Notes: generated by a model from the sequence alone, not told the origin. A stretch of DNA of 64,000 bases from Trinickia violacea (GCF_005280735.1 NZ_CP040077.1:1426001-1490000); one strand, 5' to 3'. Counted from the first letter of the stretch, positions 43,518-52,792 are shown. Program-made: numbers and translations.

Positions 43518-43834
43518 GCGAAGACCTCGGCGGGCTGCGCGGCGAGCACGATGGCGGCGTGCGCCGGAATCACGTCCGCGTTCTTGGCCGCGTGCGTGAG
43601 CGACGAGAGGATCGTGTAGTCCTTGAAGCGGAAAAAGCACAGTAAATGTTGCGTCGCGGCGATCTTGACGATCTGCGCCGGCGACAGGTTCTTCAGGATG
43701 TCCGCCACTTCTGCCGAGATGCCGAGGCGATACATGCCGATCGCCTTGTCGTCGCGCAACAGCCGCTGCGCGAGGAGCATGTACGACAAGTTCAGTTCTC
43801 GAATCGAATCCAGCGGGTGCTCGCTTTGGTTCAT
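43514..43834 (-). CDS. flhD: flagellar master regulator FlhD
   Basis: A 106-residue FlhD with SIRELNLSYMLLAQRLLRDDKAIGMYRLGIS and the conserved Cys in QHLLCFFRF, which links the dimer in other species. ATG 43834 has an AAGGA element. It is translationally coupled to flhC. A small unknown gene lies 63 bases upstream in the same direction. Confidence 0.95.
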   Translation of the reverse strand: MNQSEHPLDSIRELNLSYMLLAQRLLRDDKAIGMYRLGISAEVADILKNLSPAQIVKIAATQHLLCFFRFKDYTILSSLTHAAKNADVIPAHAAIVLAAQPAEVFA

Positions 43835-43897
43835 TTCCTTTTCCCCCGATAGGTGGCGCCGCAAAGGGAGGGCTCGCGGCGTGCCGTGACGGTCCGC

Positions 43898-44176
43898 TTA
43901 CGCGGCCACGGATTCGCGGACGGCTTGAGCGAAACGCTCGAGCGACGTCAGCGACCCGAATACGCTTTGATATTGCGCATTGCCGATGCAGCCATCGAGC
44001 GTGATCAGCATGCCCACGCCGCGGGCGAGGGCGACGATGTCGAGCGCATGCTTGGGCTCGGTCGGCTTAGGCGCGGCCGGCGTAGACGTCGCCGGCACGA
44101 AAGCGGCAGCGCTCGCTTGCTGGCCGCTGGTGTGATGACGCTCTTGAATGGCGTCGTTGTAGTAAAGGCATGTCAT
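43898..44176 (-). CDS. hypothetical protein upstream of flhDC
   Basis: A 92-residue protein with a Pro/Ala/Thr-rich linker (about 25-42) and a more ordered C-terminal part (ALDIVALARGVGMLITLDGCIGNAQYQSVFGSL). No family is recognised and no signal peptide is evident. It could be co-transcribed with flhDC and tune it. Confidence 0.6.
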   Translation of the reverse strand: MTCLYYNDAIQERHHTSGQQASAAAFVPATSTPAAPKPTEPKHALDIVALARGVGMLITLDGCIGNAQYQSVFGSLTSLERFAQAVRESVAA

Positions 44177-44380
44177 GGCGAACCCCCGGTAGTGTGCGGA
44201 CTGCGTCTCTCAGGTATGGCGCTCGGATATCGCGCTCATGTATGACGATTTGTGACCGAAGTATTGGTCACGTCCGGAGGAATGAAAATCGGCGATGGCT
44301 TGAGTTTGCGTAGGCTTACTGGAATGCCTATAGGCGATTTCCTACAACGCGGCGGACGGTGGGTAGAGGGACAGGCGGGT

Positions 44381-46021
44381 TTACGCGGGGCTGTCGTCGC
44401 TGACGGCGGCGAGCGGGAGATCGACCGTCAGGCGCAGGCCCTGGCCCGGCGCGGTTTCGATGGCGGCCGTGCCGTTCAGGAGGCGCACGCGTTCGCGAAT
44501 GCCGAGCAAGCCGAACGATGTGTCCTTGCGCGGCGCATCGGCGGCGATGCCGCGGCCGTTGTCGGCGACGATCACGCGCCACGCGTCGTCGACGAGCGTC
44601 GCCTGAACGTGCACTTGAGTGGCCTGCGCATGACGCGCGACGTTCGTCAGCGCTTCCTGCACGATGCGGAACACCGCAGTCGACGCGCCGGAGTTGAAGC
44701 TCGGCTCACCCGTGGGGAAGTCGAGCAGAACGGGGATGCCATAGCGGGTTTCGAAATCGCGCGCGAGCCATTCGAGTGCCGGCACGAGGCCGAGGTCGTC
44801 GAGCGCGACGGGCCGCAGGCCGGCCGCGATACGCCGCACCGAGGTCACCGTTTCGTCGATCAGCGATTGCATCGACTGCGCCTGCGCGCGGAGTTCGGGC
44901 GACATCGCGCGGTCCTGCAGATCGGCTTCGAACATCGTGAGGTCGATCTTGATGGCGGTCAGGCGCTGGCCGAGATCGTCGTGCAGCTCGCGGGCGATGC
45001 GCTTCTGTTCCTCTTCGCGCGCCGCCTGAATGCCGGCCGACAGCAGGCCCAGATGCTCGAGTTCCTTCACGCGCATGCGCTCCTGCAGGTCGCGCCGCGT
45101 GAGCGCCGCGAGCCGCGCGTAGAGCATGCCGCTTTCGACGAGCAGCACCACCAGCACGAAGCTCGCGGAGATCAGGCCGTAGATCCGGCCGACGTAGAAC
45201 CCGAGGTCGAAGCGGCCGTGGTTGAGCATCGCGGCGAGCGCGATGTCGATCATCCAGGCGCACAGCACGACGCGCAGCCACATGTCGAGCGTCGAGCGCG
45301 TGCCGTAGCGCAGCAGCACGAGGAACGCGGCGAGGCTGGTCGCCCAGACGAGCGCGATCGCCACGCGATAGACAGGCGTGAAGCGGCCGTCGTGCAGCAA
45401 GTCGGGCAGCATCGCGCGGCCCGCGGTTGCAAAGGCCGCAAACCCGAGCACGAGCGCGAGCACGATCGCCGCGCACAGCAGGATCGCGCGGCGCGGCGCG
45501 ATTTCCAGCATCCGGGCGAGCGGGCCGTCATCGATCCGCTCCCCCTTGAGCAGCGCATAGGCGATCACGAACAACGGAAACCCGGCGTGCCAGAACATGT
45601 AGATCCACGCCGTGCTCTGCGGGCCCGCGCCGATCAGGCCGCCGGGCGCGAAGAGGCCGGGAAACGAGAGCGCGTGCGCGACCGTCATGCCGGCCGTGAA
45701 GAGATAGCCGCAGGCGAGCGCGAGAAGGCGCTGGGATCTCAGTGAATAGAACTGCCCGAAGAGCAGCATCGAGGTGATCGAATCGGTCACCACGAGCGCC
45801 GATTCGTAGGTCGGGATGAATGCCCAGATGACCGGCCACTCGCGCTTGGCAAACGGAACGGCGACGAGAAACGCAGCCACGCTCACGAGCATCAGCGTGA
45901 GCGCGAGCCGCCGTTCGCCGGGTCCGGCTGGCACGGTCGACAGGAACATCCGATTGCCTGGCGCGAATTCGCGTCCGGCGTCGTTGCCAGGCATCCCCGA
46001 ATAGCTGGCGAGCTGTTCCAT
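44381..46021 (-). CDS. MASE4-type membrane sensor histidine kinase (NarX class)
   Basis: A 546-residue kinase. The first half has about eight membrane helices of MASE4 character, then a coiled coil (about 300-340), a HisKA_3 domain with the phospho-His in ELHDDLGQRL, and an HATPase with DNGRGI and FGLLGIRER. ATG 46021 is preferred over an upstream start. It is the first gene of a minus-strand group that continues with the unknown small gene, flhD, flhC and two response regulators. The ligand is unknown; MASE4 sensors act at the inner membrane. Confidence 0.85.
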   Translation of the reverse strand: MEQLASYSGMPGNDAGREFAPGNRMFLSTVPAGPGERRLALTLMLVSVAAFLVAVPFAKREWPVIWAFIPTYESALVVTDSITSMLLFGQFYSLRSQRLLALACGYLFTAGMTVAHALSFPGLFAPGGLIGAGPQSTAWIYMFWHAGFPLFVIAYALLKGERIDDGPLARMLEIAPRRAILLCAAIVLALVLGFAAFATAGRAMLPDLLHDGRFTPVYRVAIALVWATSLAAFLVLLRYGTRSTLDMWLRVVLCAWMIDIALAAMLNHGRFDLGFYVGRIYGLISASFVLVVLLVESGMLYARLAALTRRDLQERMRVKELEHLGLLSAGIQAAREEEQKRIARELHDDLGQRLTAIKIDLTMFEADLQDRAMSPELRAQAQSMQSLIDETVTSVRRIAAGLRPVALDDLGLVPALEWLARDFETRYGIPVLLDFPTGEPSFNSGASTAVFRIVQEALTNVARHAQATQVHVQATLVDDAWRVIVADNGRGIAADAPRKDTSFGLLGIRERVRLLNGTAAIETAPGQGLRLTVDLPLAAVSDDSPA

Positions 46022-46117
46022 TCTTGACCTCACTTCACCGCTTGTTCGATTGCCGCGAAGGGCGAGCGGCGTTTTGGAAGTAGGTGCAGAGCTTGGTGCG
46101 GGAAGTGTACTACCGGG

Positions 46118-47056
46118 TCAGCGGATGAGCGACGGATTCAAATACGCGTCCAGCTCGCCGGACATGGCATTGAAGCGCTCGATCAGAAAGTCGAGCAACG
46201 TACGCACGCGCGGCGCCATGTAGCGGTTGCGTTGATAGATCGCGTGCACGGGCGCATCGGGAGAGCGCCATTCGGGCATCACCACGCTCAAGCGGCCGGC
46301 GCGCAGATCGGCGCCGATGTCCCAGATCGACTTCATCGCGATGCCATAGCCCGCCACGGCCCATTCGCGGGCAACGGCGCCGTCGTTGGTTTCGCGGGCC
46401 GTCGCCAGGGGCACCGTAAACGTTTCCCGGTGCTCGCCTAGCGTGAAGCGCCATTCGTTGACGTAGCTGTTGGCCAAGGCGAGCACGATGCAGGGGAACC
46501 GTTCGAGGTCGCGCGGGTGCTCGGGCGCGCCGTGTTTCGCGAGATAGTCCGGCGACGCGCACAGCACGCGCCGGTTCGGCGCGAGGTGCCGCGCGACGAG
46601 CGCGCTATCGGGCGGCACGCCGAAGCGGATCGCCAGATCGAGATCGTCCTGCAGCAGATTCGAAACCGAATCGGACAGCACGAGCCCGAACGTGACCTCG
46701 GGATACTGCCGGTTGAACTCGTCGAGCCAACCCTTGAGGACGTGACGGCCGAAGTCGGACGTCGCCGAAACGCGCACCTTGCCGCGCACGACGCTGCTGC
46801 CGGCCTGCAGTGCGGCATGCGCGTCGTCGAGCGCCTGCAGTGCCTGCTGGCAGTGCGAGAGGTACATCCTGCCTTCCTCGGTGAGCCGCAACTGACGCGT
46901 CGTGCGCTCGAAGAGCCGCGTGTGCAGCGCTGCCTCGAGTTTGACGAGGCGCGCGCTCGCCGCCGCGGGGGAGAGGCCGAGCTTGCGGCCTGCCGCCGAA
47001 AGTCCGCCGAGATTCGCCGCTTCGACAAAAAGCCGGATGTCGCCCAGGTTGTCCAC
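46118..47056 (-). CDS. LysR-family transcriptional regulator
   Basis: A 312-residue regulator with the N-terminal helix-turn-helix (IRLFVEAANLGGLSAAGRKLGLSPAAASARLVKLE) and a substrate-binding-like effector domain. The start is GTG at 47056. It is divergent from the VOC-fold gene, 103 bases apart, with a LysR-box-like palindrome between them, so that gene and the Pr6Pr gene are candidate targets. Confidence 0.9.
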   Translation of the reverse strand: MDNLGDIRLFVEAANLGGLSAAGRKLGLSPAAASARLVKLEAALHTRLFERTTRQLRLTEEGRMYLSHCQQALQALDDAHAALQAGSSVVRGKVRVSATSDFGRHVLKGWLDEFNRQYPEVTFGLVLSDSVSNLLQDDLDLAIRFGVPPDSALVARHLAPNRRVLCASPDYLAKHGAPEHPRDLERFPCIVLALANSYVNEWRFTLGEHRETFTVPLATARETNDGAVAREWAVAGYGIAMKSIWDIGADLRAGRLSVVMPEWRSPDAPVHAIYQRNRYMAPRVRTLLDFLIERFNAMSGELDAYLNPSLIR

Positions 47057-47071
47057 GAGTTTTCCGTTTTG

Positions 47072-47088
47072 TTTGAAATTGATTCAAA
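47072..47088. promoter_or_regulatory. LysR-box-like palindrome TTTGAA-N5-TTCAAA
   Basis: A perfect 6-5-6 inverted repeat, fitting the T-N11-A LysR core, 16 bases upstream of the LysR start. A partly overlapping ATTGAT/ATCAAT inverted repeat (from 47078 to about 47106) may be a second half-site pair. Confidence 0.5.
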
Positions 47089-47159
47089 GCCTACGCCAAT
47101 TATCAATCGGCAGCGTGGCCTGGAGAATGTGGACAAGTCCCGTTCATCACCGCCACCTC

Positions 47160-47573
47160 ATGAAGCTCGATCACGCCACGATCGTTACGAAGGATCTCGA
47201 AGCCGCGCGGCACTTTTTCTGCGCGGTCGCGGGTCTGACGGAGGGACGGCGGCCGCCGTTCGGCGTCGACGGCCATTGGCTCTATGCCGACGGGCGGCCC
47301 GTCATTCACCTCGTCGAAGCGACCGTGCCGTCGTTCGAAGGCGCGCTTCAAGGCCGTCCCGCGCCGCGCATGGACCACGTCGCGTTTCGCGTCGGCGATG
47401 GCCACGCGTGGCGTGCGTTGATCGAACGTCTGCATTTGAACTGCGTTCCGTTTGAAGTCGCCGAGGTGCCGCTGACAGGAGAGCGGCAGGTGTTCGTCGC
47501 GCTGGGGCCGGGCGTCGTCATCGAGTTCGTGACCCGGCTCGATCGCTTCTTCGAGCGGGACTTTCGGGGATAA
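47160..47573 (+). CDS. VOC (glyoxalase/bleomycin-resistance fold) protein
   Basis: A 137-residue protein with the betaalphabetabetabeta pattern: MKLDHATIVTKDLEAARHFF and later RMDHVAFRVGDGHAW, ending in VVIEFVT. His5, His near 65 and Glu near 125 are possible metal ligands. The reaction is unknown; the family covers lyases, dioxygenases and resistance proteins. Divergent from the LysR gene. Confidence 0.8.
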   Translation: MKLDHATIVTKDLEAARHFFCAVAGLTEGRRPPFGVDGHWLYADGRPVIHLVEATVPSFEGALQGRPAPRMDHVAFRVGDGHAWRALIERLHLNCVPFEVAEVPLTGERQVFVALGPGVVIEFVTRLDRFFERDFRG

Positions 47574-47604
47574 TGCGGGCGAACCCACTCCACTTGTCCC
47601 TCCC

Positions 47605-48225
47605 ATGCGCGTGCTGATTTCGAGCGCCCGTCTCGTCTGCGTCTTGTTCATTTGGGCCGCCATCGCCAACGGCATCGTCGCCAAGTGGGACAGCCCGGCC
47701 TTCACGCTGTCCAACTACTTCAGCTACTTCACGAACATCAGCAATCTGTTTGCGTCGGCGGTGTTGCTGGCCGGTGTATTCAGGAGCGGCCAGTCCGCGT
47801 CGCGCACGGCCGACATGCTTCGCGCGGCCGCGACGCTGTACCTGCTGGTGACCGCCATCGTCTACGCGTTGCTGCTCGCGCCGATCGATGCGCTCACGCA
47901 TGCGACGCCGTCGTTCAACAACTGGGTGCTGCATCGGATCATGCCGCTGGCCATGGTCGCGGACTGGCTGATCGACCCGCCGCGCACGCGCCTGCGCCTC
48001 CGTGAGGCGTGGATGCTGCTGATCTTTCCGATCGCCTATGTGACCTACACGCTGGTCCGCGGGCCGTTCGTCGACTGGTATCCGTATTCGTTTCTCAATC
48101 CGCAGCGCAATGGCTACGGCTTCGTGTTCGAATATCTGCTCGGGATCGTCGCGGGTTCCCTCCCGTTGATCGCGGCGATTATGTGGTCGGCGAACGTGCG
48201 GCGCACGGCAAGCTCGAACGCTTGA
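47605..48225 (+). CDS. Pr6Pr family six-helix membrane protein
   Basis: A 206-residue protein with about six membrane helices and the conserved FSYFTNISNLF and VLHRIMPL motifs plus YPFLNP-like DWYPYSFLNP, fitting the Pr6Pr (FAR-17a/AIG1-like) family. Some eukaryotic relatives are lipid hydrolases; the bacterial role is unknown. Starts 31 bases after the VOC gene. Confidence 0.8.
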   Translation: MRVLISSARLVCVLFIWAAIANGIVAKWDSPAFTLSNYFSYFTNISNLFASAVLLAGVFRSGQSASRTADMLRAAATLYLLVTAIVYALLLAPIDALTHATPSFNNWVLHRIMPLAMVADWLIDPPRTRLRLREAWMLLIFPIAYVTYTLVRGPFVDWYPYSFLNPQRNGYGFVFEYLLGIVAGSLPLIAAIMWSANVRRTASSNA

Positions 48226-48227
48226 GC

Positions 48228-49265
48228 TCACTGCGCCCGCGCGGGGCCAGTCGAACTTCGCACGATGAGCTTCGGCGCCGAGGTGGTGCACACACGCGGC
48301 GCCGATTCCGCCGCGCCGACATAATCCGGCGACGCGGCCAGCAACTCCCTCAATAGCCCCACCGCTAGCTCCGCGGCTTCGGCCGTCGGCACCGCCACGG
48401 TCGTCAGCGCGGGACGCGCTTCGCGCGCCGGCTGAATGTCCGTGATGCCGACCACCGACAGATCGCGCGGCACCTGCCGCCCCAGATCCGCCGCCGCGTG
48501 GAGCGCGCCGAGCGCGGGCAGATCGTTCGACGCGAAGATCGCGGTGATCCCCGGCTCTGCCTCGAGCAGCGCGCGCGTCGCGGCGTAGCCGCCTTGCACG
48601 GTGTCGGGCGCGCGGCGCAAGTGCGATTCGGGCGCGTCGAGCCCCGCCTGCGTCATCGCATCGAGGAAGCCCTGGTAGCGCGCGGCATGAATCCCCGACA
48701 CCTTGCTGCCGACGATCGCGCCGATCCGCCGATGCCCCAGCTCGACGAGATGCGTGCCCGCCAGCTCGCCCGCCAGCCTGAAATCGACCGCGACGCAATG
48801 CAGCCCCGGCGGTTCCTGCGGACGCTCCCACATGCACAGCACGACCGGCGCGCCGCGCGCTTCGGTCTTGTGCAGATCGGCGAAGTCGAGATTGGCGTTC
48901 GTCACGAGCACGCCTTCGGAGAGCGTCCCCGCGATCTGCTCGAGGTAGGCGCGGCCCGTCGCCGGATCTTCGTTCGTATTGCAGACGATCACGAAATGGC
49001 CGCTCTCGCGCGCCGCGCGTTCGACTGCGAGCGCGAACTCCGGATAGAACGGGTTGGCGATGCTCGACACCATCAGCGCGATGGTCGGCGCGCGGCCTTC
49101 GGCCAGCGCGCGCGCCGCGAGGTGAGGGCGGTAGCCGAGCGCCTTCACGGCGTCGAGCACGCGCAGCCGCGTTTCTTCGCCGACCCTGCCGCGGCCGCGC
49201 AACACGTTCGACACCGTGGCGGCGGTGACGCCGGCATGGCGGGCGACTTCGCTGAGCGTGGGCAT
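48228..49265 (-). CDS. LacI-family transcriptional repressor of the beta-galactoside operon
   Basis: A 345-residue repressor with the N-terminal LacI helix-turn-helix and hinge (TLSEVARHAGVTAATVSNVLRGRGRVGEETRLRVLDAVKALGYRPHLAARAL) and a periplasmic-binding-like effector domain. It is divergent from the ABC/GH42 operon. The palindrome at 49406-49421 in between has the GC-centred form typical of LacI-family operators, so it should repress the operon until a galactoside or derived sugar binds. Confidence 0.9.
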   Translation of the reverse strand: MPTLSEVARHAGVTAATVSNVLRGRGRVGEETRLRVLDAVKALGYRPHLAARALAEGRAPTIALMVSSIANPFYPEFALAVERAARESGHFVIVCNTNEDPATGRAYLEQIAGTLSEGVLVTNANLDFADLHKTEARGAPVVLCMWERPQEPPGLHCVAVDFRLAGELAGTHLVELGHRRIGAIVGSKVSGIHAARYQGFLDAMTQAGLDAPESHLRRAPDTVQGGYAATRALLEAEPGITAIFASNDLPALGALHAAADLGRQVPRDLSVVGITDIQPAREARPALTTVAVPTAEAAELAVGLLRELLAASPDYVGAAESAPRVCTTSAPKLIVRSSTGPARAQ

Positions 49266-49405
49266 CGGTTTATCTCACTATTTAGGCTGACAGTTCATCA
49301 TTTGCATCCTGCGATATGACGCGGCACTATCGGCCCCATAGACAGAACGACATCGGAGACGCCGCAAATCACGATCGCCACGCGATCGCTTTTTTCGGTC
49401 TGGCT

Positions 49406-49421
49406 GATTAAGCGCTTAATC
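49406..49421. promoter_or_regulatory. LacI-family operator GATTAAGCGCTTAATC
   Basis: A perfect 16-bp palindrome with a central CG step, 37 bases before the ABC ATPase ATG at 49459 and 140 bases from the LacI start. This is the classical position and symmetry for repression by the divergent regulator, and possibly autorepression. Confidence 0.75.
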
Positions 49422-49458
49422 TCCGATTGCGTGCCGATTAGATCACGGAGACGAGGCG

Positions 49459-50631
49459 ATGGCGAGCATTTCGTTGAGAGGCGTGCAAAAGGCGTATGGC
49501 GACGGGCCGCCGGTGATTCGCAACGTCGATCTGGAGATCGGCGAGAACGAGTTCTGTGTGTTCCTCGGGCCGTCGGGCTGCGGCAAGTCGACCTTGCTGC
49601 GCATGATCGCCGGTCTGGAGGACGTGACCGACGGCGACCTCTCGATCGGCGGCAAGCTCGTCAACGACGTGCCCGCCGCGGAGCGGGGCGTGGCGATGGT
49701 GTTCCAGAGCTACGCGCTGTTTCCTCACATGACCGTCTTCGAGAACATGGCGTTCGGCCTCAAGCTCGCCAAGAAGCCGAAGGACGAGATCGACCGCCGC
49801 GTGCGCGAAGCCGCGCGCATCCTGCAGCTCGAAGCGCTGCTCGAACGGCGTCCGAAGGCGCTCTCGGGCGGCCAGCGCCAGCGCGTCGCGATCGGCCGCG
49901 CGATCGTGCGCGAGCCCGGCGTGTTCCTGTTCGACGAGCCGCTTTCCAATCTCGATGCCACGCTGCGCGGCCAGACCCGCGTCGAGATCGCGCGTCTGCA
50001 CAAGCAGTTCGCGAAGGCGAGTGTCGTCTATGTCACGCACGACCAGATCGAAGCGATGACGCTCGCCGACAAGATCGTGCTCCTGCATTCCGGCAAGGAC
50101 ACCGAGCGCTACGGCAGCATTGCGCAGATCGGCGCGCCGCTCGAGCTGTATCACCGGCCGAAAAGCCGCTTCGTCGCAGGCTTCATCGGCGCGCCTCGCA
50201 TGAACTTCCTGCCCGCGAAGGTGGCGTCGAGCGATGGACGCGGTGTCATGGTCACGCTCGCGGACACGGGCGAGGCGGTGCGCGTCGCAGTCGACGGCGA
50301 GCCCTTGCGCCCCGGTCAGCCCGTCACGCTCGGCGTGCGCCCCGAGCATCTCGAACTCGCCGACGACGCGAGCGCGGAGGCGACCTATCGCGCGCAGCCC
50401 GAATGCGCGGTGCTCACACGCACCGTCTCGCTCGTCGAGCAGCTCGGCGAGCACAGCTACGTGCATCTGGATCAGCCCGGCGGCGCGGCGCTGATCGCGA
50501 AGGCGCCCGGCGACACGCGCTTGAAGCAGGGCGATGGGGTGCGCTTGTTCGCGCCGTCCACGGCCTGCCATCTGTTTACCGAAGACGGCTTTGCGGTCGC
50601 CGCGCTCGAACCGCTCGAGCTTCACGCCTGA
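49459..50631 (+). CDS. sugar ABC transporter ATP-binding protein (MalK/UgpC type)
   Basis: A 390-residue ATPase: Walker A GPSGCGKST (about 38-46), Q loop FQSYALFPHM, signature LSGGQRQR (about 135-142), Walker B VFLFDEPLSNLD and H loop VTHDQIEAM. A C-terminal MalK-type regulatory OB domain (about 240-390) is present. A GGAG element precedes the ATG. First gene of the five-gene operon; energises the two permeases at 54132 and 55135. Confidence 0.9.
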   Translation: MASISLRGVQKAYGDGPPVIRNVDLEIGENEFCVFLGPSGCGKSTLLRMIAGLEDVTDGDLSIGGKLVNDVPAAERGVAMVFQSYALFPHMTVFENMAFGLKLAKKPKDEIDRRVREAARILQLEALLERRPKALSGGQRQRVAIGRAIVREPGVFLFDEPLSNLDATLRGQTRVEIARLHKQFAKASVVYVTHDQIEAMTLADKIVLLHSGKDTERYGSIAQIGAPLELYHRPKSRFVAGFIGAPRMNFLPAKVASSDGRGVMVTLADTGEAVRVAVDGEPLRPGQPVTLGVRPEHLELADDASAEATYRAQPECAVLTRTVSLVEQLGEHSYVHLDQPGGAALIAKAPGDTRLKQGDGVRLFAPSTACHLFTEDGFAVAALEPLELHA

Positions 50632-50650
50632 ACCGGCCGCGCCTCAATCA

Positions 50651-50678
50651 CCCCAACACAAAGACCCCAACACAAAGG
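50651..50678 (+). repeat. 14-bp tandem duplication ahead of the GH42 gene
   Basis: CCCCAACACAAAGA at 50651-50664 is followed by CCCCAACACAAAGG at 50665-50678. The second copy ends in the AAAGGA that serves as ribosome binding site for the GH42 start at 50686. It is one of three tandem duplications at junctions of this operon. Confidence 0.8.
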
Positions 50679-50685
50679 ACCTTAG

Positions 50686-52680
50686 ATGCGCCTCGGAGTC
50701 TGCTACTACCCCGAACACTGGCCGGAAGCGCTGTGGGAAGACGACGCCCGGCGCATGAAAGCACTCGGCATCGAGCAGGTGCGGATCGCCGAATTCGCGT
50801 GGAGCCGCATGGAGCCGACGCCTGGCGAATACGACTGGGCCTGGCTCGATCGCGCGGTCGACGTGCTCGGCAACGCCGGTCTCAAAGTCGTGATGTGCAC
50901 GCCGACCGCCACGCCGCCGAAGTGGCTGATCGACCGCCATCCGGACATCCTGCCCGTGGGCGCCGACGGCCGGCCGCGCGCGTTCGGCTCGCGCCGTCAC
51001 TACGATTTTTCGTCGCCGTCGTATTACGAGGCCTCGCAGCGCATTTGCACGGCGGTGGCCGAGCGCTACGGCAAGCACCCCGCGGTCGCGTACTGGCAGA
51101 CCGATAACGAATTCGGCTGCCATCAGACGGTGGTCAGCTATTCGCCCGCGGCGATCGCGCGCTTTCGCGAATGGCTCAAGGCGCGCTACGGCACGATCGA
51201 TGCGCTCAATCGCGCCTGGGGCACGGTGTTCTGGAGCATGGAGTACCGCAGCTTCGACGAGGTCGACGCGCCGGTTGCGACCGTCACGGAAGCGCACCCG
51301 TCGCACCGGCTCGACTACCGGCGCTTCGCGTCGGACGAAGTCGCGCGCTACAACCGCATGCAGGTCGAGATCATCCGCGCGCATTCGCCGGGGCGGCCGA
51401 TCGCGCACAACTTCATGCAGCTTTTCACGGAGTTCGATCACTACAAGGTGGCGGCCGATCTCGACGTCGCCGCATGGGACAGCTATCCGCTCGGCGCGCT
51501 CGAAGAGCTGTGGTTCGCGCCCGAGGTGAAGGCGAAGTGGCTGCGCACCGGGCACCCCGATTTCGCGTCGTTCAATCACGACGTCTATCGCGGCATGTCG
51601 AAGCTGCCGTTCTGGGTGATGGAGCAGCAGCCGGGGCCGGTCAACTGGGCGAGCTGGAACCCGTCGCCGCTGCCGGGCATGGTGCGGCTCTGGAGCTGGG
51701 AGGCGTTCGCGCACGGCGCGGGCTGCGTGTCGTATTTCCGTTGGCGCCAGGCGCCGTTCGCGCAAGAGCAGATGCACGCGGGCTTGAATACGCCCGACAA
51801 CCAGCTCGATGTCGGCGGCCGCGAAGCGGAGCAGCTGGCCGCCGAACTGCGCAGCGTGCTCGCCGCCGATGCGGACGCCAAGGCCGACGCCGATGCGAAC
51901 GTGCGAGCTCAAGTTGCGCTCGTCTACGATTACGAAGCGAAGTGGCTCTTCGAGATTCATCCGCAAGGCGACGACTTCCACTATCCGCGTTTCGCTTTCG
52001 AGTACTACTCGGCGTTGCGCGCGCTGGGCTTCGATGTCGATATCGTCTCCGCGCATGCGCCGCTCGACGGCTATCGCTTGATCGTGGTGCCGCCGCTGCC
52101 GGTCGTGCCCGACGATTTCGCGGAGCGCCTCGCGCGCTCGGGTGCGCAAGTCGTGATCGGACCGCGCACGGGCTCGAAAACCGTCGACCTGCAGATCCCC
52201 GCGAACCTGCCGCCGGGCGCGTTGGGCTCGGTGTTGCCGATGCGCGTGTGGCGCGTCGAATCGATGCGGCCGAACGTGTCCGCGCCGGTGCGCTTTAACG
52301 GCAGCGCGCAAGGCACGAGCGACGGCGTCGCGCGCCACTGGCGCGATCTGATCGAGCCCACCAAAACGCGCGCGCTCGAAGTGCGCGCGCAGTTCACCGA
52401 TGGCCATCCTGCTTACGTGAAGAGCGGCGCATTTCACTACCTCGCGGGCTTGTTCGACGACGCACTGACTCAGCGCCTCTTCGCGCACATTGCCCACGAA
52501 GCCGGGCTCGTGGCGGCGCCGCTGGCGTACGGCGTGCGGATCAGCCGGCGCGGTGCGCTGACCTACGTCTTCAACTACGGCGAGAAGGTCTATCAGCACG
52601 CAGGCATCGCGGCCGAGCGCTACGTGATCGGCTCGCCTGAAATCGAACCCCAGGGCGTGGCTGTCTATCGATCGAACTGA
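50686..52680 (+). CDS. family 42 beta-galactosidase
   Basis: A 664-residue GH42 enzyme. The N-terminal barrel begins LGVCYYPEHWPEALWEDD; the acid/base is Glu142 in TDNEFG and the nucleophile Glu313 in VMEQQPGPVNW. A trimerisation domain and C-terminal beta domain follow. No signal peptide is present, so it hydrolyses imported galactosides (galactan or plant beta-galactosides) in the cytosol. The end of the gene carries a tandem duplication that repeats the last codons and the stop. Confidence 0.9.
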   Translation: MRLGVCYYPEHWPEALWEDDARRMKALGIEQVRIAEFAWSRMEPTPGEYDWAWLDRAVDVLGNAGLKVVMCTPTATPPKWLIDRHPDILPVGADGRPRAFGSRRHYDFSSPSYYEASQRICTAVAERYGKHPAVAYWQTDNEFGCHQTVVSYSPAAIARFREWLKARYGTIDALNRAWGTVFWSMEYRSFDEVDAPVATVTEAHPSHRLDYRRFASDEVARYNRMQVEIIRAHSPGRPIAHNFMQLFTEFDHYKVAADLDVAAWDSYPLGALEELWFAPEVKAKWLRTGHPDFASFNHDVYRGMSKLPFWVMEQQPGPVNWASWNPSPLPGMVRLWSWEAFAHGAGCVSYFRWRQAPFAQEQMHAGLNTPDNQLDVGGREAEQLAAELRSVLAADADAKADADANVRAQVALVYDYEAKWLFEIHPQGDDFHYPRFAFEYYSALRALGFDVDIVSAHAPLDGYRLIVVPPLPVVPDDFAERLARSGAQVVIGPRTGSKTVDLQIPANLPPGALGSVLPMRVWRVESMRPNVSAPVRFNGSAQGTSDGVARHWRDLIEPTKTRALEVRAQFTDGHPAYVKSGAFHYLAGLFDDALTQRLFAHIAHEAGLVAAPLAYGVRISRRGALTYVFNYGEKVYQHAGIAAERYVIGSPEIEPQGVAVYRSN

Positions 52681-52706
52681 GGATCGAACTGAGGTTCGAA
52701 CCGACG
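52671..52706 (+). repeat. 12-bp tandem repeat at the GH42 stop codon
   Basis: ATCGAACTGAGG occurs at 52671-52682 and 52683-52694, followed by a degenerate third copy TTCGAACCGACG (52695-52706). The stop TGA lies in the first unit. Confidence 0.8.
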
Positions 52707-52792
52707 ACAAACGCCCAACCACGCAGTGCCGACGTATCGATGTATCGACTTACCGACGAAAACGACGCCAGTCCAATGACAAGGAGACACGC

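Noticed and set aside
50644..52722. Open frame of 692 codons opposite the GH42 gene
   Set aside because: Antisense of a strongly supported enzyme with both catalytic Glu residues; no family features in the antisense product.
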